Assembly (NCBI RefSeq): GCF_027579695.1 | Contig: NC_083583.1 | Location: forward strand, 17,696,257-17,760,256 | DNA: 64,000 bases | Direction: 5' to 3' | Source: Neoarius graeffei | Lineage: Eukaryota > Chordata > Actinopteri > Siluriformes > Ariidae | In this document: positions 24,077 through 39,000 of the stretch, piece by piece | How positions within the stretch are numbered: the stretch's first letter is position 1 | How the letters are laid out: the number at the start of each line of letters is the position of its first letter | Program-made: the position numbers and the translations under genes | Notes under the pieces: generated by a model | Told to the model about the DNA's origin: nothing | Database searches by the model: none | What the model saw: only the letters and a program-made list of their open reading frames with translations

Positions 24077-27000
24077 CTGCCCTTAGGGCAGAGTCAATCC
24101 CGCCAGCAAAAATAGGGAAAAAAAAGGAGCGATCTCACCTCTTCAGATGTTGGTTTAAGTCCTACAATACATTCCTCAAAAAGGGCGTAGAACAACAAAT
24201 TAATCCATCAACGTGTAGCATTCAATTTATTCCGAACCATTAAAGACGCCGCCTTCCGCGTAGAATCATACGTCATCCTCGCCGCCATATTGGATAGGTC
24301 AAAGCGGAGAATAAAGATGCCTCATTCATGTGCTGCGTTTAACTGTACCAACAGGTTTACCGTCTAAACGAGATCACATGGGATTACCGTTCACAGGTGA
24401 GACTGGAAAAATACTTTTCATTGTATTTGATCATTATAATGTAATTTTACGAACAGATTTTTCTGACTTTGTGGCTAATATGAAGTCTCGCGCATAATAG
24501 TTTATGCGCATGCGTCCTTACTTCTTCTATTGTTCTGGTGTCTCCGAAGGGACCATCGTACAGCGCCCCTAGAGGTGTGGCATGTGTATTGCATCGTTTT
24601 CAGCAAGCGTTGCGTTGCCATATGGACCTGATATTTTACTGATCGTTGCCCATTTGGACGCGATATTTTTTTAAATAACATCTCGTTGCCGTTGTCTTGT
24701 GGATGTAGCCTTAGAGTCACCAGTTAACCTAACCTGCATGTCTTTGGACTGTGGGGGAAACCGGAGCACCCGGAGGAAACCCACACGGACACGGGGAGAA
24801 CATGCAAATTCCGCACAGAAAGGCCCTTGCTGGCCACAGGGCTCGAACCCGGACCTTCTTGCTGTGAGGCGACAGCGCTAACCACTACACCACCGTGCTG
24901 CCCCTAAAATCAGTTGTTATTATTATTATTATTATTTTTAATTAAACAACAAGACAACACTGTGTGAACAACTACACAAAATGTTCGTCCACAAAACAAG
25001 TTTCGGTTATGAATTACCGTACATTGTCGCAGCTCGGCAATAAACTATTGTTTGCTCACCAGCCTCTCTTTTCTTTCTCTCTCTTGAAGTTAATAAGACC
25101 AAAATAGACAATTTGTCATGTTACTAAGAATCCAGAAAGCGCAAAGTCTCCTGTCTGTCACTACAAAGTGCTGACACTGCAGACTCCTTTCAAATACAGT
25201 ACCAGTCAAAAAAGTTTGGACACACTTCTAATTCAATTGTTTATTTTTATTAATTAAAAGACGCTTCATGTCTTAAAGTAAAGTAATGACGGATGTCATT
25301 TCTCTTTACCTACTTGAGCAATTCTTGACATAATATGGATTACTACAGTTGTGGAATAGGGCTAGTTACTGTATGTTTATTATTTACTATTTATTGTTTG
25401 ATCTCAGAGTGGCACGGTGGTGTAGTGGTTAGCACTGTCGCCTCACATCAAGAAGGTTCTGGGTTTGAGCTCAGTGGTCGACAGGGGCCTTTCTGTGTGG
25501 AGTTTGCATGTTCTCCCAGTGTCTGCGTGGGTTTCCTCCGGGTGCTCCGGTTTCCCCCACAGTCCAAAGACATGCAGGTTAGGTTAACTGGTGACTCTAA
25601 ATTGAGCGTAGGTGTGAATGTATGTGAATGGTTGTTTGTCTCTGTGTCGGCCCTGTGATGACCTGGCGACTTGTCCAGGGTGTACCCCGCCTCTCGCCCA
25701 TAGTCAGCTGGGATAGGCTCCAGCTTGACTACGACCCTGTACAGGATAAGCGGTTACAGATAATGGATGGATGTTTGATCTCAAACACACATTAAGAAGT
25801 CAAGAAACTCCTCCACTAATTAACTTTTGACAAGGCACAGCTGTTAATTGAAAAGCATTCCAGGTGACTACGACATGAAGCTGGTTAAGCCAACGCAGAT
25901 AGTGTGCAAAGCGTCATCAAGGTAAAGGCTGGCTGCTTTGAAGAATCAAAAATATCAAACATTTAACACTTTTTTTGTTTTCTACCTAATTCCATATATT
26001 GCTATTTAATAGTTTTGATGTTTTCAGTTTTGTTCTATAATGTAGAAAATAATCAAAATACAGAAAAACCTATGAATGAGTAGGGGTGTTAAACTTTTCT
26101 TCTCACTGTAAAACTTTTTAGCAGCATATCAACAACGACACACATTTTAATATCTCTACATGACGTGTCTACCATACAAGTCCCTGGGAACTGGCTATTA
26201 CTAGAGATGGATTGTATCGGTGGATTGGCTATTGGAGAAAACATATCGTATACCTGTAACAAATGCCAAAGACTAGAAGTGGATTTGGAAAAGAACTGTA
26301 TATTTTGGAAGTGGAAATATTTGCATGTAAAAACATTTGACTCTTCTTTTTGTTAGGATTGACTTTATTATACTTACATTTTATTATATTTCCAACATAA
26401 GTGATTTTTGTGTGAAAGCGTTTAACTGTGAAGTGCTTCAGTTACATTTTTTTTTAAAGCTTAATAGTTTTTATCAGATGTCTATCGATATCGGCTGATA
26501 CTCAAGGTTTCAGTACCAGTATCGGAAAAGAAAGTGATACCGTGCCGTCTCTAGCTAGTAGAAACAATACTATAGAAACAGAATGAGTGCATTAATATAA
26601 ACCTACTGTCAGCATTAGTGTCAGAGCTGCTGTTGTCAAAAAGTAATCAATTTTTTTTTACCAATCAGATTTGAGAATTCAGCAGCGCTGTGCTATAAAT
26701 GACCAATATTATCAATGTTCCTGTAATCACTCAGGAATGATTACCATTAAAATGAAACATATACTGTACACAAGCACAGTCTTGTACGTTTATTAGAAAG
26801 GAAAAAGGGAAGTAGACAGATGGCACACACGTTAGTCGTGTATGTTGTTGCACAAAATGTGCTGTGTTTTCACAAATGAAGACACTCTGCTTGTACACCC
26901 AAATTAAGGAGGTGAATAGTGTCAAACGGTCCAGCATGGGCGTGAACATTGTGGTAAAGCTGTGTTACACTGCAAGCAAACTTCTTCAGTAGAAACAAGC

Positions 27001-30000
27001 AATCAGCACAGTTTGCCCGGGCTTTTCTAATGGGTTAAGGTTTAAAACAGTCAAAGCACATTCCTGTACAGTCAGCATGCAAGCAAATACAATGCAATTA
27101 AGCTTACTGAAGAAGAACTGAAACTCTTTTGAAGCTAGAATACGAGCTGATTCTGATCTAACAGAGTATTGCTTTGTAGTAGGCCCAGTTTCCCAACACC
27201 ATCATAATATTTAAGTAAGAAGTAAAATATTATAGGGTGTGTTTTCACAGGAAAATAAATCAATCAATAACATTTTGGTGTAATGCAGCCAGACACAAAA
27301 CTGAGATACTGCTACCATCCCAAAGTTAATTATTTTTCCTACAACACGATGCCCTGAAGTGTTTTAGTCTTCTTAAACCTTAGAAATCTGCCAATTTCAA
27401 TGTAAATTTCCTAAAGTAGAACACATATGTTTTATCGATTCACAGCTACATTAATGTTGTAGAACATCTGTGAAAAATTGCAAAAACACTGACACTGGAG
27501 CCTCTTTCATCAATAATGTCTCTTTCCAGAAACCTTCACCATACCAACGAGTACATCTAGTTCTTGGTTAAATGCCAACGTTTTAAAATCTGTTTATTAA
27601 TGCCAAGCAACATTCTGCATATTACAACAGCATAGCTTCATAGTAAAAGAGTGCAGGTGCTAAACTGGCCTGCCTGTTTCCCACTAAAAACGTGACAACG
27701 GAGACCCTGGACTGCTGAGCAAATGAAGACATAGATCAAGCAAGAATGGGAAAGAATTTCACATTCAAAACTTAGTGTTCTCAGTTCCCAAAAACTTTCC
27801 AAGTGTTGTTAAAAGAAAATGTGATGTAACGTAGTGGGAAACATACCCAGTCCCATTTTTTTTTTTGGAATGTGTTGCAGACATCAAATTCAGAAAGAGT
27901 CTATGCTTACAAAAAACAATGAAATTTATCAGTTTGTAAGTCTCTCATCATCTCTAGCCGCTTTATCCTGTTCTACAGGGTCGCAGGCAAGCTGGAGCCT
28001 ATCCCAGCTGACTACGGGCAAAAGGCGGGGTACACCCTGGACAAGTCACCAGGTCATCACAGGGCTGACACATAGACACAGACAACCATTCACACTCACA
28101 TTCACACCTACGGTCAATTTAGAGTCACCAGTTAACCTAACCTGCATGTCTCTGGACTGTGGGGGAAACCGGAGCACCCGGAGGAAACCCATGCGGACTC
28201 GGGGAGAACATGCAAACTCCGCACAGAAAGGCCCTCGCCAGCCACGGGGCTCGAACCCAGACCTTCTTGCTGTGAGGCGACAGCGCTAACCACTACATCA
28301 CCATGCTGCCCCAGTTTGTAAGTAAGTATATAAATTTTTTAAATTTGTTTATTATTACACTTAAATTATATGAAGCATCTACCATACAGGTCTTTGAGAA
28401 TTAGCTATTGAAAACATAAGAAATATCTACATTAATATTAAACTTGAATGTTCCTTGAAGCCAGAATTTGGCTTTGTCAAGTTTTTTTTTTGACTTTACT
28501 ATCTACACGAGGTAAAAAAAAAAAATCTTCACGTCATAAAATTTGCTTGGTTATACTCACTCTATACCATCTTATCCCCATTTTTGAAACTGGCAAATCT
28601 GAACAAAGACCTAATCCATACTGAACGGGTCCTAAAATCAAACTGAACCGAACAGTTTCAGCCTAATCAAACTTTTTTTGACACTCAGATTTACTTAAGC
28701 TTCTTTTTAGTGCAGTTTTTAGCAATCCCTTGTCCACTTCCCCTCAACAATTCCCCTTAGGGGAACCCCTCATAATCATATTAACATTTGTGGTTGATCA
28801 CTTGCAAAGCCACAGGCATCACAAGAGTTCTAGTAAATGCTATACTTCAAGGTAAAGGTACAGTTTTAAGATGTTATCTAGTCATAAGAGTTTACTAAAA
28901 CAGATACCGAAGTGGTGATTTTGCATTAAAATAAATGGTCTCCACCTGTACATTCTGCAGAGCCAGGTTCTCTCTGCTGCTCCCTCCATTTGCCCGAAAA
29001 TTAGGCCACTTGCCCATCACCATGGAGAAGATTCCCAGCAAGCCTTTCACTGCCGTGTCAATGTTGATGTTGAGATGATTGCTATAAGAATGAAGAAATT
29101 CATAATATTACCTACTCACCATATACAAAAATAAAAAAAATCATAATTAGTCAATTGTAGAAACATTAGTACACTTAATGAACATGCTGAAACCTTTCCA
29201 AATGTTTGGAAAATCATTATGTGATTTGAAGATATTGCACTGTCAAGATCTGACCCCTCTCTCTCACACTTTTTTTTTTTTTAAACTTTTAATTATATTT
29301 TAACATTAATGCTAATGTTAAACTTCTCACATATAATGATCTAATGAATGGGATCAATTTAAAAGGCAATAAATGAAGTAAATCCATGCAACAATAATAA
29401 ATCAATTATTATCAAAAAATGACAAACGCCTAGTGTGTACAACCATTTAAATTTTTTAAACTGACGTGTAAATAATTTAATAAGCTAACAAGCTGACTTA
29501 CCCATAACTCTTAAAATAATATTATGAAAGACTTTCTTTAAGTTGGTCACATATCGATTGAAGGCTATTCAAATCGTATCGTATCAGATTCAGTGGTATC
29601 GTCAAATATCAAATCAATGCCCCAAGACTCATAATTGCATCATTTCATGTGATACACTCCTAAGATACTGTATATTCATGTTAGAATAGGCAAGTTTGAG
29701 CATATGCCAATGTAGTAGAGATTTTTTTTCAACAAACTATATTTGTGCAAAATTATTGGCACCCCTACAATTAATACATACTTCATGAAGCCTCCCCTGA
29801 AGAGAATAAGAGCACCAAGTCTCTTCCTGTACAAACCCTTGCAGAACATTTCATCTTTATTTTAGACTACAGAGTTAAATCTGGACTGAAATGGCCTCTG
29901 CAAACACTGATTTCATATTCTGTTATCTATTTCTGTATTGTTTTGTCTTTTAGAGGTATGTTTAAGGTTATCATTTTGTCAAAAGATCAACTTATGGTCA

Positions 30001-33000
30001 AGTAATAACTGCTTGGCAGAAACAACCAGGTTTTAGACTTAAAAAAACAAACAAAAAAAAACGCTAATATTTAATCCGTTATATGGAATTGCAAGCATGC
30101 AAAGGATTTGTGTACATTTTACAACCGTCTTGTCTGAAAAACAACAAAAGCCGACCTGCCGATTTGAGCAGCCAACTCTTTCGCTCGGTTGTTAGTGTCC
30201 TCTGAAGAATTTTCACTTCCCATGTAACAGGTGGTGAAGAGGCGTCCACACAACTCTCGAGGGTCTTCAGGCCTGTAGGAGGCAGACCTCACCACCTGCT
30301 GGACATCTTCCAACACCCGAGCATCTGGAAGAAAAGCATGACTAAGACTAAGGCCCTGTCCACACGGCAACGGATTCAGGTGAATCCGATAATTTTTTAT
30401 TGTTTCGGCCTGGCGTCCACACGGCACCGGCGTTTTGGGTGCCCCAAAACGATATTTTTTGAGAACGGTTTCCAGAGTGGAAAAATCTGGCAACGGCGCC
30501 GTTGCGAAGTCATCTGGATGAGTAGAACGGATTTGTTTACGATGACATCACAACCACATGACTAGAACAAGCAGCACTCACTCATTCACGCCGGGTAGAA
30601 GAAGGGGTTTATGCGCATGCGTCCTCCTTCTTCTATTGTTCTGGTGTCTCCGATGGGACCGTCTTACAGCGCACGTAGAGGTGTGGCATGTGTATTGCAT
30701 CGTTTTCAGCAAGCGTTGCGTTGCCATATGTACCTGATATTTTACTGATCCGTTGCCCATGTGGACGCGATATTTTTTTTACCTGCTAAAAAAAAAAAAA
30801 AAAAAAAAATCTCGTTGCTGTTGTCGTGTGGATGTAGCCTAATAGAACTCGTTCTAGTGCACGTTTTCCAAATTAATTACTTCTCTTCTGTGAGCAGGGT
30901 GTGTCTGAGCGTGTAAAGCTTTTCCCCCTTTTGTGAAAACTGTTAAAAAATGGTTAATTCATTAAACATGGTTTGGAATTGCAGTGCAAAAAAAAAAAAA
31001 AGTTTGCATACCCTCCCCTCAGGATACAATGGTAAATCCTGACTAATCTTTGTCCAGTTTCCACACTTTATAAGACTTCCCAAAGTTATATACTACCTGC
31101 TTTCGATAAAACCACATTTTAGTCTTTTTTTTTTTAAAGAATAAATTTGTCGATTTTGCTTTATGTCTCAAATGGTTGGCAGGATACACCCATGTTTCAT
31201 TTTTAATTTATTGGATATGTTTCTTGTGGAAAAATAAAATTGTAAAATACAGGAGTGTTTTCCATTCTTCCACCCAGAAACCATGGGGGATGCAAACTTT
31301 TGTACTCAATTGTAAATTTAACTGGGGTGATGGAAGCATTACAGTATCTCCTCACGGCTCCAGGATCCCCAGTTCAATCCTGACTGTACGGAGTGTTACA
31401 TGCTCTCCACATGTCCTTGTGGGTTTCTTCAAGGTTCTCTGGTTTCCTTCCACTACCCAAAAAAAAAAAAAAATATTGGTAGATGAATTGGCTCTGAATT
31501 AGACAGAGAGACTATATCGCAATAACTTTAAACAGGAGTGGTGAAACCTCGGGGGGGACACTAGCAATCTCGGCACATTTTCTGTCACTATAATTGAAAT
31601 TACAAGGAACTGGTTTGAAAAATTTGGGCGGCACGTGGTTCCGAGTTCGAACCTCATGGCCAATGGGGGCCTTTCTGCATGGGTTTCCTCTGGGTGCTCT
31701 GGTTAAAGACATGCAGATGAGGTAAAATACCCCACCACTGGGGTTGCACAAGACAGTGCATACTTAGCCAAGTCCGGATAGATTGGGGAGGGTTGCATCA
31801 GGAAGGGCATCCAGTAGAACTATGAAGTCCAAATCAAATATGTGGATCATGACCATGGCGACTCCTAATGGGAGCAGCCGAAAGAAGAATAAGAAGAACT
31901 GGCTATGCTAAATTGCCCAAAGCTGTGAATGCATGTGCGTGACTGGTCTGTACTTCCACCTCAAACCCAGTGTTCTGTTCCTGGGAAAGGATAAAGCGGA
32001 TACTGAAGATAAATGAATGCGTGAAATGCAACTAAGACTTATTAGCTGAAATAGAAACACTCATATTCCATTACAGAATTTACAGTAGCTGCACTAATTT
32101 GTCCTCTATTAGCATCTGCCTGTGTATAACATATGACTTACTGCCATCTTTGACTGCCTGACAGACGAGTACACACATGGAGTAGACAATGCAGGCGGAG
32201 GAGGCGCTGTCAACTCCACCACTGAGAGGAAGCAGGAAGCCAGCCTGAAACCAGAGACAACAGACTCTATAAATGGAACACCTTTTGCTGAGGTATTTGT
32301 ACGTGCACACACACACACACAATGCACAAACAGCAAAAGATTCTCACCTGACCACTCCTCCTTAAATAGTCCCATAGCCAGCATGCAGGACCAAGACTGA
32401 GGGGGGAATAATAATAAAATGAAGATTCAAACATAAAGGAGGAGAATGGTAGCGACTAACTATCATTATTACTATGTAATATATAGCTGTGCATGAAAGT
32501 TTACACCCCCCCGATTTCATAATGGGAAAGGAAATTAATTCTGTAACAAGACAATCCTAAAATTAAAAAAATAATAAAAATAGCCTTAATGAGGCTGTAG
32601 CTCATACCGGCCACTGTTGTGTGCGAGTTTGAAATCCGATCAATCCTGTGGGAGGAGTAGCAATTTTTGTGAAACTGCATATGACTCCTCTGTAGCCTCA
32701 TCCATGGCAGGTGGCGCCACCTGGTGAACAATTCTTGCTGGAACGTGTCTTTAGAGTTTTCTGGGTGAGTTTCAGTGAAAACGTCCCAGCAGTTTACGAA
32801 CGGTAGTGTTTGGTGTGACGAACCACCCAAAAATTTCAGACGCCCATAAAATCATAAATATGATAGGTGGCGCCACCGTCTTGACAACTTTTATGCACAC
32901 CCACCTGGGGAATATTGTATGCGAGTTTGATCAAAATACGATCAATCCTATAGGAAGAGTAGTGATTTTTGTCAATTGTGGGCAGACGATGTGCATAAAC

Positions 33001-36000
33001 TCATCTGGCCTGGCCTACAGCCGGATGAGCTAAACATGAGAAATGAACCATCCAGAAAAGTGGTTTGTACAGAACTAAAAGTGAGTTAACGATCTGCAAT
33101 GATCCTTACAGCCTCCAGACCTAATCTGAAACGATCCGAAAGCTGCTCAAAGATTTCGAGAAGCTTGGGGCATTTAAAAGCAAAAGGTGGGTGAAGTTAC
33201 GAGAAGATATTCTACACATTCAGAAAAGGAGACACAAACTTTTCAAATTGTATCATTTCCCTTTTTTTGGCCATTATTTCTGATAATGAAAGAGCATCTG
33301 TGGAATCTAAATGTGGTCCGAGGGGTGTGTAAACTTTTGCACTCCACTGTATGAGCAAGAAGGGGAAGCTTTCATTAATGGCTGAAGTTCTGCATCTAAA
33401 GGAATGTCATACACTATATTAAAAATCTTTCACGTATGCTTATTCTTGCCAAATGGTGTCTGGGTAAATATTCTGCTGTAATCATACTACTTCTACACTC
33501 ACTGGCCACTTTAATAGGAATCTTGATTCTAAGATTCCTGTTCTTGGCTGGCAGGACTGGAACCCAATGTGTTCTTCTGCTGGTCTTTCTGCTCACCACG
33601 GTTGTATAGAGTGATTATATGGAGTTACTATATACTTCCTGGCAGCTCAAACCAATCTGGCCATTTTCCTCGGACCTCTCCTATCAATGAGGGGTTTCCA
33701 CCCACAGAACTGTCACTCACGCAATGTTTTTTTGTTTTTCGCACCATTCTGTGTAAACTCTAGAGCAGTGGTTTTCAAAGTGGGGGCCGCGGCCCCCTGG
33801 GGGGCCGCCAGGGGGCGCTAGGGGGGCCTCAGAAAGTTGGAGGGACGATAAGAAAAAAAAATTGCGAAAAAAATACTTTAAAATAATTATTATTAAATAT
33901 AAGTAATTAGTTTTTTAATCATTATTATAAAATATAATTATTAATAATAAATCATATCGAAACGTTGTTTGCCATGCTCATCTCTCCGATTGCCTGTGAT
34001 GTTACGGTTTGCGCCATTTATCAAGCTGCTTTGCTCCTCAAGCTAGTGTATTGCTAGCGCAAAATGGACAGGTTTTTGAAGAAGAGACCGAAGGAACAAA
34101 CCAACAGCCCTGCTGTGGAGGACACTGCTGCGAAAAAAACTAAGAAGTCCTGGCCAACTAAAATCCGAAAATATGAGGCAGCATACATTAAGTATGGCTT
34201 TACAGCCATACAGAAAAATGGCCATGATTGCCCCGAAATGCGTCCTCTGTCTGGAGACCTTGTCAAACGAGTGCTTAAAACCTTCGAAACTTCAGCGTCA
34301 CTTGGTACAAAAACATCCGACAGATGCCGAAAAAACAGTAGATTTCTTCAGACGCAAAGAAGAGCATTTGGTCAGGCAATCTGCTGCATTCACCCAGCAA
34401 GCTACTGTCCCCGAGCGGGCCCTGAAGGCATCATTTTTAGCCTCGTACCACATTGCTCGTGCTAAAAAACCTCACTCAATTGGAGAAGATTTGATTTTAC
34501 CAGCCACCAAAGACATTGTCCGAGAATTGCTTGGTAAGGATGCTGTCAAAAAAAAAAAAATTGATGCTGTCCCACTCTCTGATAACACCGTGAGCCGACA
34601 GATTGGTGACATGGCTCAAGACGTATCTGCTCAGCTGTTGGAGCAGGTGAGAGCCAGCGAACACTTCGCACTTCAGCTGGATGAGAGCACAGATTTATCC
34701 AATGAGGCCCAACTGCTTGTGTACATCAGATTTATTTCACAGGAAAGATTTGTGGAGGAAATACTATTTTGTAAAGCACTTGAAAGAAGAACTACTGGGA
34801 AAGACATTTTTCAAGTTTTAGATGATTACATCGAGTCTAATGGATTGGACTGGACCCGTTGTGTGGGGGTGTGTTCGGACGGAGCAGCGGCAATGACCGG
34901 GAAGATCAGTGGAGTGACCGCTCTCATTAAGCAGAAGGCCCCGCATGTAGTGGCCACACACTGCATGCTCCATCGCGAGGCACTGGTCGCAAAAAGGATG
35001 GATAACGAGTTGAATCAGGTACTACAGGAGGTTATACAGTTTATTGTTCAGTGCGAAAATATTTGTGTTGAAAACATGTTAGTTAATAATATTCTTATGC
35101 TAAACAAATGTAACAATTATTGAATATTGAATAAAAGAGAAAACATTCTAAAAGTTGATGTTTCTTTACATATTTTGTAGCATTGTCTGTGGGTTTGCAA
35201 AGGGGGTCCCCGGCCAGAAGCTAATGCCGTTTGGGGGGCCCTGGCATGGAAAAGTTTGGGAACCCCTGCTCTAGAGACTGTTGTGTGTGAAAACCCCAGG
35301 AGATCAGCCATTTCTGAAATACTCAAACCAGATTGGCTGATTAGATAACTGCATAAAACAGCAGATGTATGGGTGTTCCTAATAAAGTGGCCAGTGAGTA
35401 TTTGTTCTTCTTGAAGCAGGACTCTTTTTTTATTTTAATGATTCGATGTTACATTTTGGAAGAGTGTTTCAGCAACTCTAACGCACCTAATCTCCTCCTC
35501 AGGAGTGTGAAAGATCCAGTCGACAGGCTGGTGAGTGGGCAAGAAGGTGTCTCCGCTGTCAGACAATGAAAATTCTACCTTGATCCTTTCGTATGGTTTG
35601 TGCTCGTAATCCTGCAGAGGGAAAAAAGAAAAGAACACAGCAATATCTCTAACATAAGTGTTTGGTAGTGAAGCATGGACTTTTCAACAGTATCTCCAAG
35701 AGCATCTTACGACGTGCGGGTGACATCTCTCTCCTCTGTAGCTGCGTACATCCTCGAGGTCGAGAGTGGCTGTGAGAACTTCCTGTAATGTGTAAAAAAA
35801 AAAAAAAAAAGGAGATGAAGAAAACAGCCATGTTCTGTATTAACATAAGGAAGTAACACATTATATCCCTCCATGAAGTAGTAGTACTTCGAATAATGAA
35901 CATGGCTCCAGAATGAACACCTAAAAGAGCAGTTTGTAATGTTTAGTGCCCCCTGGTGCCTGGTTTGAGAACTACAATTGGAATTTCGGGGGGGGGGCAA

Positions 36001-39000
36001 GCCTTTAACTATCTCCCAAATTACCCCAAAGCTTAGGTGGTGTTTACATCAGACCGTATCCGTCTCGTTTTCGTCGCGGATGCACTGTCTGTTCACATTA
36101 AAATGCCGGGAAACGACTCCACAGGCGGAACAACTTGAATCCGCCAGTGCCCACGTATTCAACCCAGTACGTATCTGATCCGGTGCTGTGTAAACATTGA
36201 GGAACGAGGATACGCAGTGCTGAGCTCTAGCTGACGTCGTCATTGGACAACGTCACTGTGACATCCACCTTCCTGATTCGCTGGCGTTGTTCATGCCACG
36301 TTGGTCATGTGACGCGACTGCTGAAAAATGGCGTGGACTTTCACTTCCTGCTATTTGTCCCGAATCACTGCTCGTGCGCTTCACTCGCGCGCTCTGTGAG
36401 CTGCGCAGGGCCAGAGTGCGCACCCTCCAGAGGGCACTCGCTGTTCAGGGCGGAGTGATTTGGAGCGCAGGATGCCTGCGGAGCCGAGCGTATCCGTGTA
36501 TTGGCGTTGCTGTGTGCACGCGAATCGTGTATTGGCGTTGCTGTGTGCACGCGAATCGTTTTAAAAACGTCAATCTGATGATCCGCTGATACGGTCTAAT
36601 GTAAACACCACCTTAGCAGCTAGATTCAACATGGGGGCGGAGCCAGTAGAAGCTACCTAATCTGTTTGGTCAGAAGGTTTTGTGTGAATAACAGCAGCAC
36701 TGAATGTCAGCTGTAATTCAAATCCCAGGTTTGTATATAATGCGCTCATTCTAATATGTTATCATTTCTATAAGAACCATGGTGGGTGCGTCACATACTC
36801 TCAAAATGACTGACATACATATTAGGGGGGGGAAAATGTTATTTCATATAGTCATTGTTATGGTGATGCTTTCTGTAAGGAGACATAATAGGAATAACGA
36901 ACTAATGCAGACGTTTTGCGAATATTCTGTAAAACGTAACTACAAATGTATAAAAAATATAAAAGGAGAAAAAGAAAAAAAAACCCACACACCACACACA
37001 CACACGATTTTATTAGAAAATAATCATCTTCCAGGCAATAAAGTGTTATCACATCACCTGGTCATTGATTAGTTTCCCATAACAACACGTACCAAAATGT
37101 TTTATTCCTTACCTATGGTCGACATAGAAAATACTGTGAATCACAGAGACAAGTTTGCTCTCTAATGTATAAAAAGATCTCCAGTTTTAAATATTTGCAT
37201 CTTAATTTCTCATCTCATTATCTCTAGCTGCTTTATCCTGTTCCACAGGGTCGCAGGCAAGCTGGAGCCTATCCCAGCTGACTACGGGCGGGGTACACCC
37301 TGGACAAGTCGCCAGGTCATTACAGGGCTGACACATAGACACAGACAACCATTCACACTCACATTCACACCTACAGTCAATTTAGCCCATGTTTACATTA
37401 GACCGTATCAGCGGATCATCAGATTAACGTTTTTAAAACGATTAGTGTGCACACAGCAACACCAATACACGATTTGCGTGCACACAGCAACACCAATACA
37501 TGGATACGCTCGGCTCCGCAGGCATCCTGCGCTCCAAATCACTCCGCCCTGAACAGCGAGTGCCCTCTGGAGGGTGCGCACTCCGGCCCTGCGCAGCTCA
37601 CAGAGCGCGCGAGTGAAGTGCACAAAGTGATTCGGCACTGAGCCGCTGTGTGTGTGATCCCAGCGCACATCACTTACCACTTGCAAGTGGAAGGATGGCA
37701 AGCCTAAAGACAATCATAACTACACAATGGGCAGTATTTGCATCAGTATTTGCAGTATTTTCATACTTTTATACTCTTTAAGGAAAGGTGATACAAGGCG
37801 GAAGTCCGCGCCGTTTTTCAGCAGTCGCGTCACATGACCAACGCCAGCAAATCAGGAAGGTGGATGTCACAGTGACGTTGTCCAATGACGACACCAGCTA
37901 GAGCTCAGCACAGCGTATCCGCGTATCTCAATGTTTACACAGCACCGGAGCTGACACGATCTGGATTGAATACGTGGACGCTGGCGGATTCCCGTTTCCC
38001 GGCGTTTCCAGGCGGTTTAATGTAAACGGACAGTGCATCCGCGAAGAAAACGAGACAGATACGGTCTAATGTAAACTTGGCCTTAGAGTCACCAGTTAAC
38101 CTAACCTGCATGTCTTTGGACTGTGGGGGAAATCGGAGCACCCGGAGGAAACCCACGCGGACACGGGGAGAACATGCAAACTCCGCACAGAAAGGCCCTC
38201 GTCAGCCACGGGGCTTGAACCCGGACCTTCTTACTGTGAGGCGACAGCGCTAACCACTACACCACCGTGCCGCCCCTGCATCTTAATTTAACTAACATTA
38301 TTTATTATTGTTTAGTATGACCATTCTCAGTTCTTGCCACGATGGGTCTGTTCTAATACAAGCAAGCTGTGTGTCGAATATTGCACTGATCCCACAATTT
38401 TGTTGGTGAAATAACCCAAATGCCCAATTTCTTTCCTCAAACTTACTTAAAATAGAAGTGCATTTAACATCTTTACCAGTAAGTCATAAGGGTTGCAAAA
38501 ATTGCACTCAAATGTTCAGTGCACTACTGTGTTTCAATATGGGCCAATATTTAATAAAGCCTGACTGATAAACTGGTGTCCTGATATTATTGGCTGATAT
38601 CATAGATAAAACGGTATCGGCGTTTATAATGGCTGATAAATGACAATTTAAAAAAAAGAAACGGGGAGATGGAAGATCCTTGGATCCTTCAATCATGAGT
38701 GTGAGGAGTGTTGTCATTGTATGTTTGTCCACCAGAGGGCACACTGCAACATCACTGTGAGCAAGACTGTTGCCACAAATCACAACAATTAGCTGACCCA
38801 AGCAGCTCAAAGAAGAGTCAAGAACACCTTTTTTTTTTTTTTTATACACTTGATGGTTATTCATCAAACTTTCAATATGTTTTGTTAGTACTTTTGTTCA
38901 AAAGTATTATCTATTTATGACAATAAAAGTTTATTTTTAAAGGTCCCATGGCATGGTGGTTTGTTGATGCTTTAAACGGGCTCGTGGAGGTTTCCGGATG

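Larger units (their letters stand above)
23694..24710. mobile_element. Harbinger-type MITE 1, copy 1
   Basis: Termini GGCCCTGTCCACACGGCAAC and complement of GTTGCCGTTGTCTTGTGGAT..., 3-bp TTA target duplication (23691-23693, 24711-24713). Compared with copy 2 (30352-30839) it carries an extra internal block of about 570 bp (from ~23932 to ~24500) with an (AG)n tract and a THAP-exon fragment. Confidence 0.82.
33496..35398. mobile_element. TA-flanked mariner-type element, copy 2, with nested hAT
   Basis: Inverted ends CACTCACTGGCCACTTTAAT and AATAAAGTGGCCAGTGAG, with TA on both sides. About 400 bp without the hAT inserted at 33766. Confidence 0.75.

Noticed and set aside
23382-24086. 234-codon open frame
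   Set aside because: It runs through a microsatellite, a SINE on the other strand and a Harbinger MITE; no domain and no independent coding signal.
36365-36589. Overlapping 60-100-codon frames also found at 37408-37713 and 43963-44208
   Set aside because: All lie in the CpG-rich core of Harbinger MITE 2 and recur with each copy; no Harbinger transposase or Myb domain is visible.
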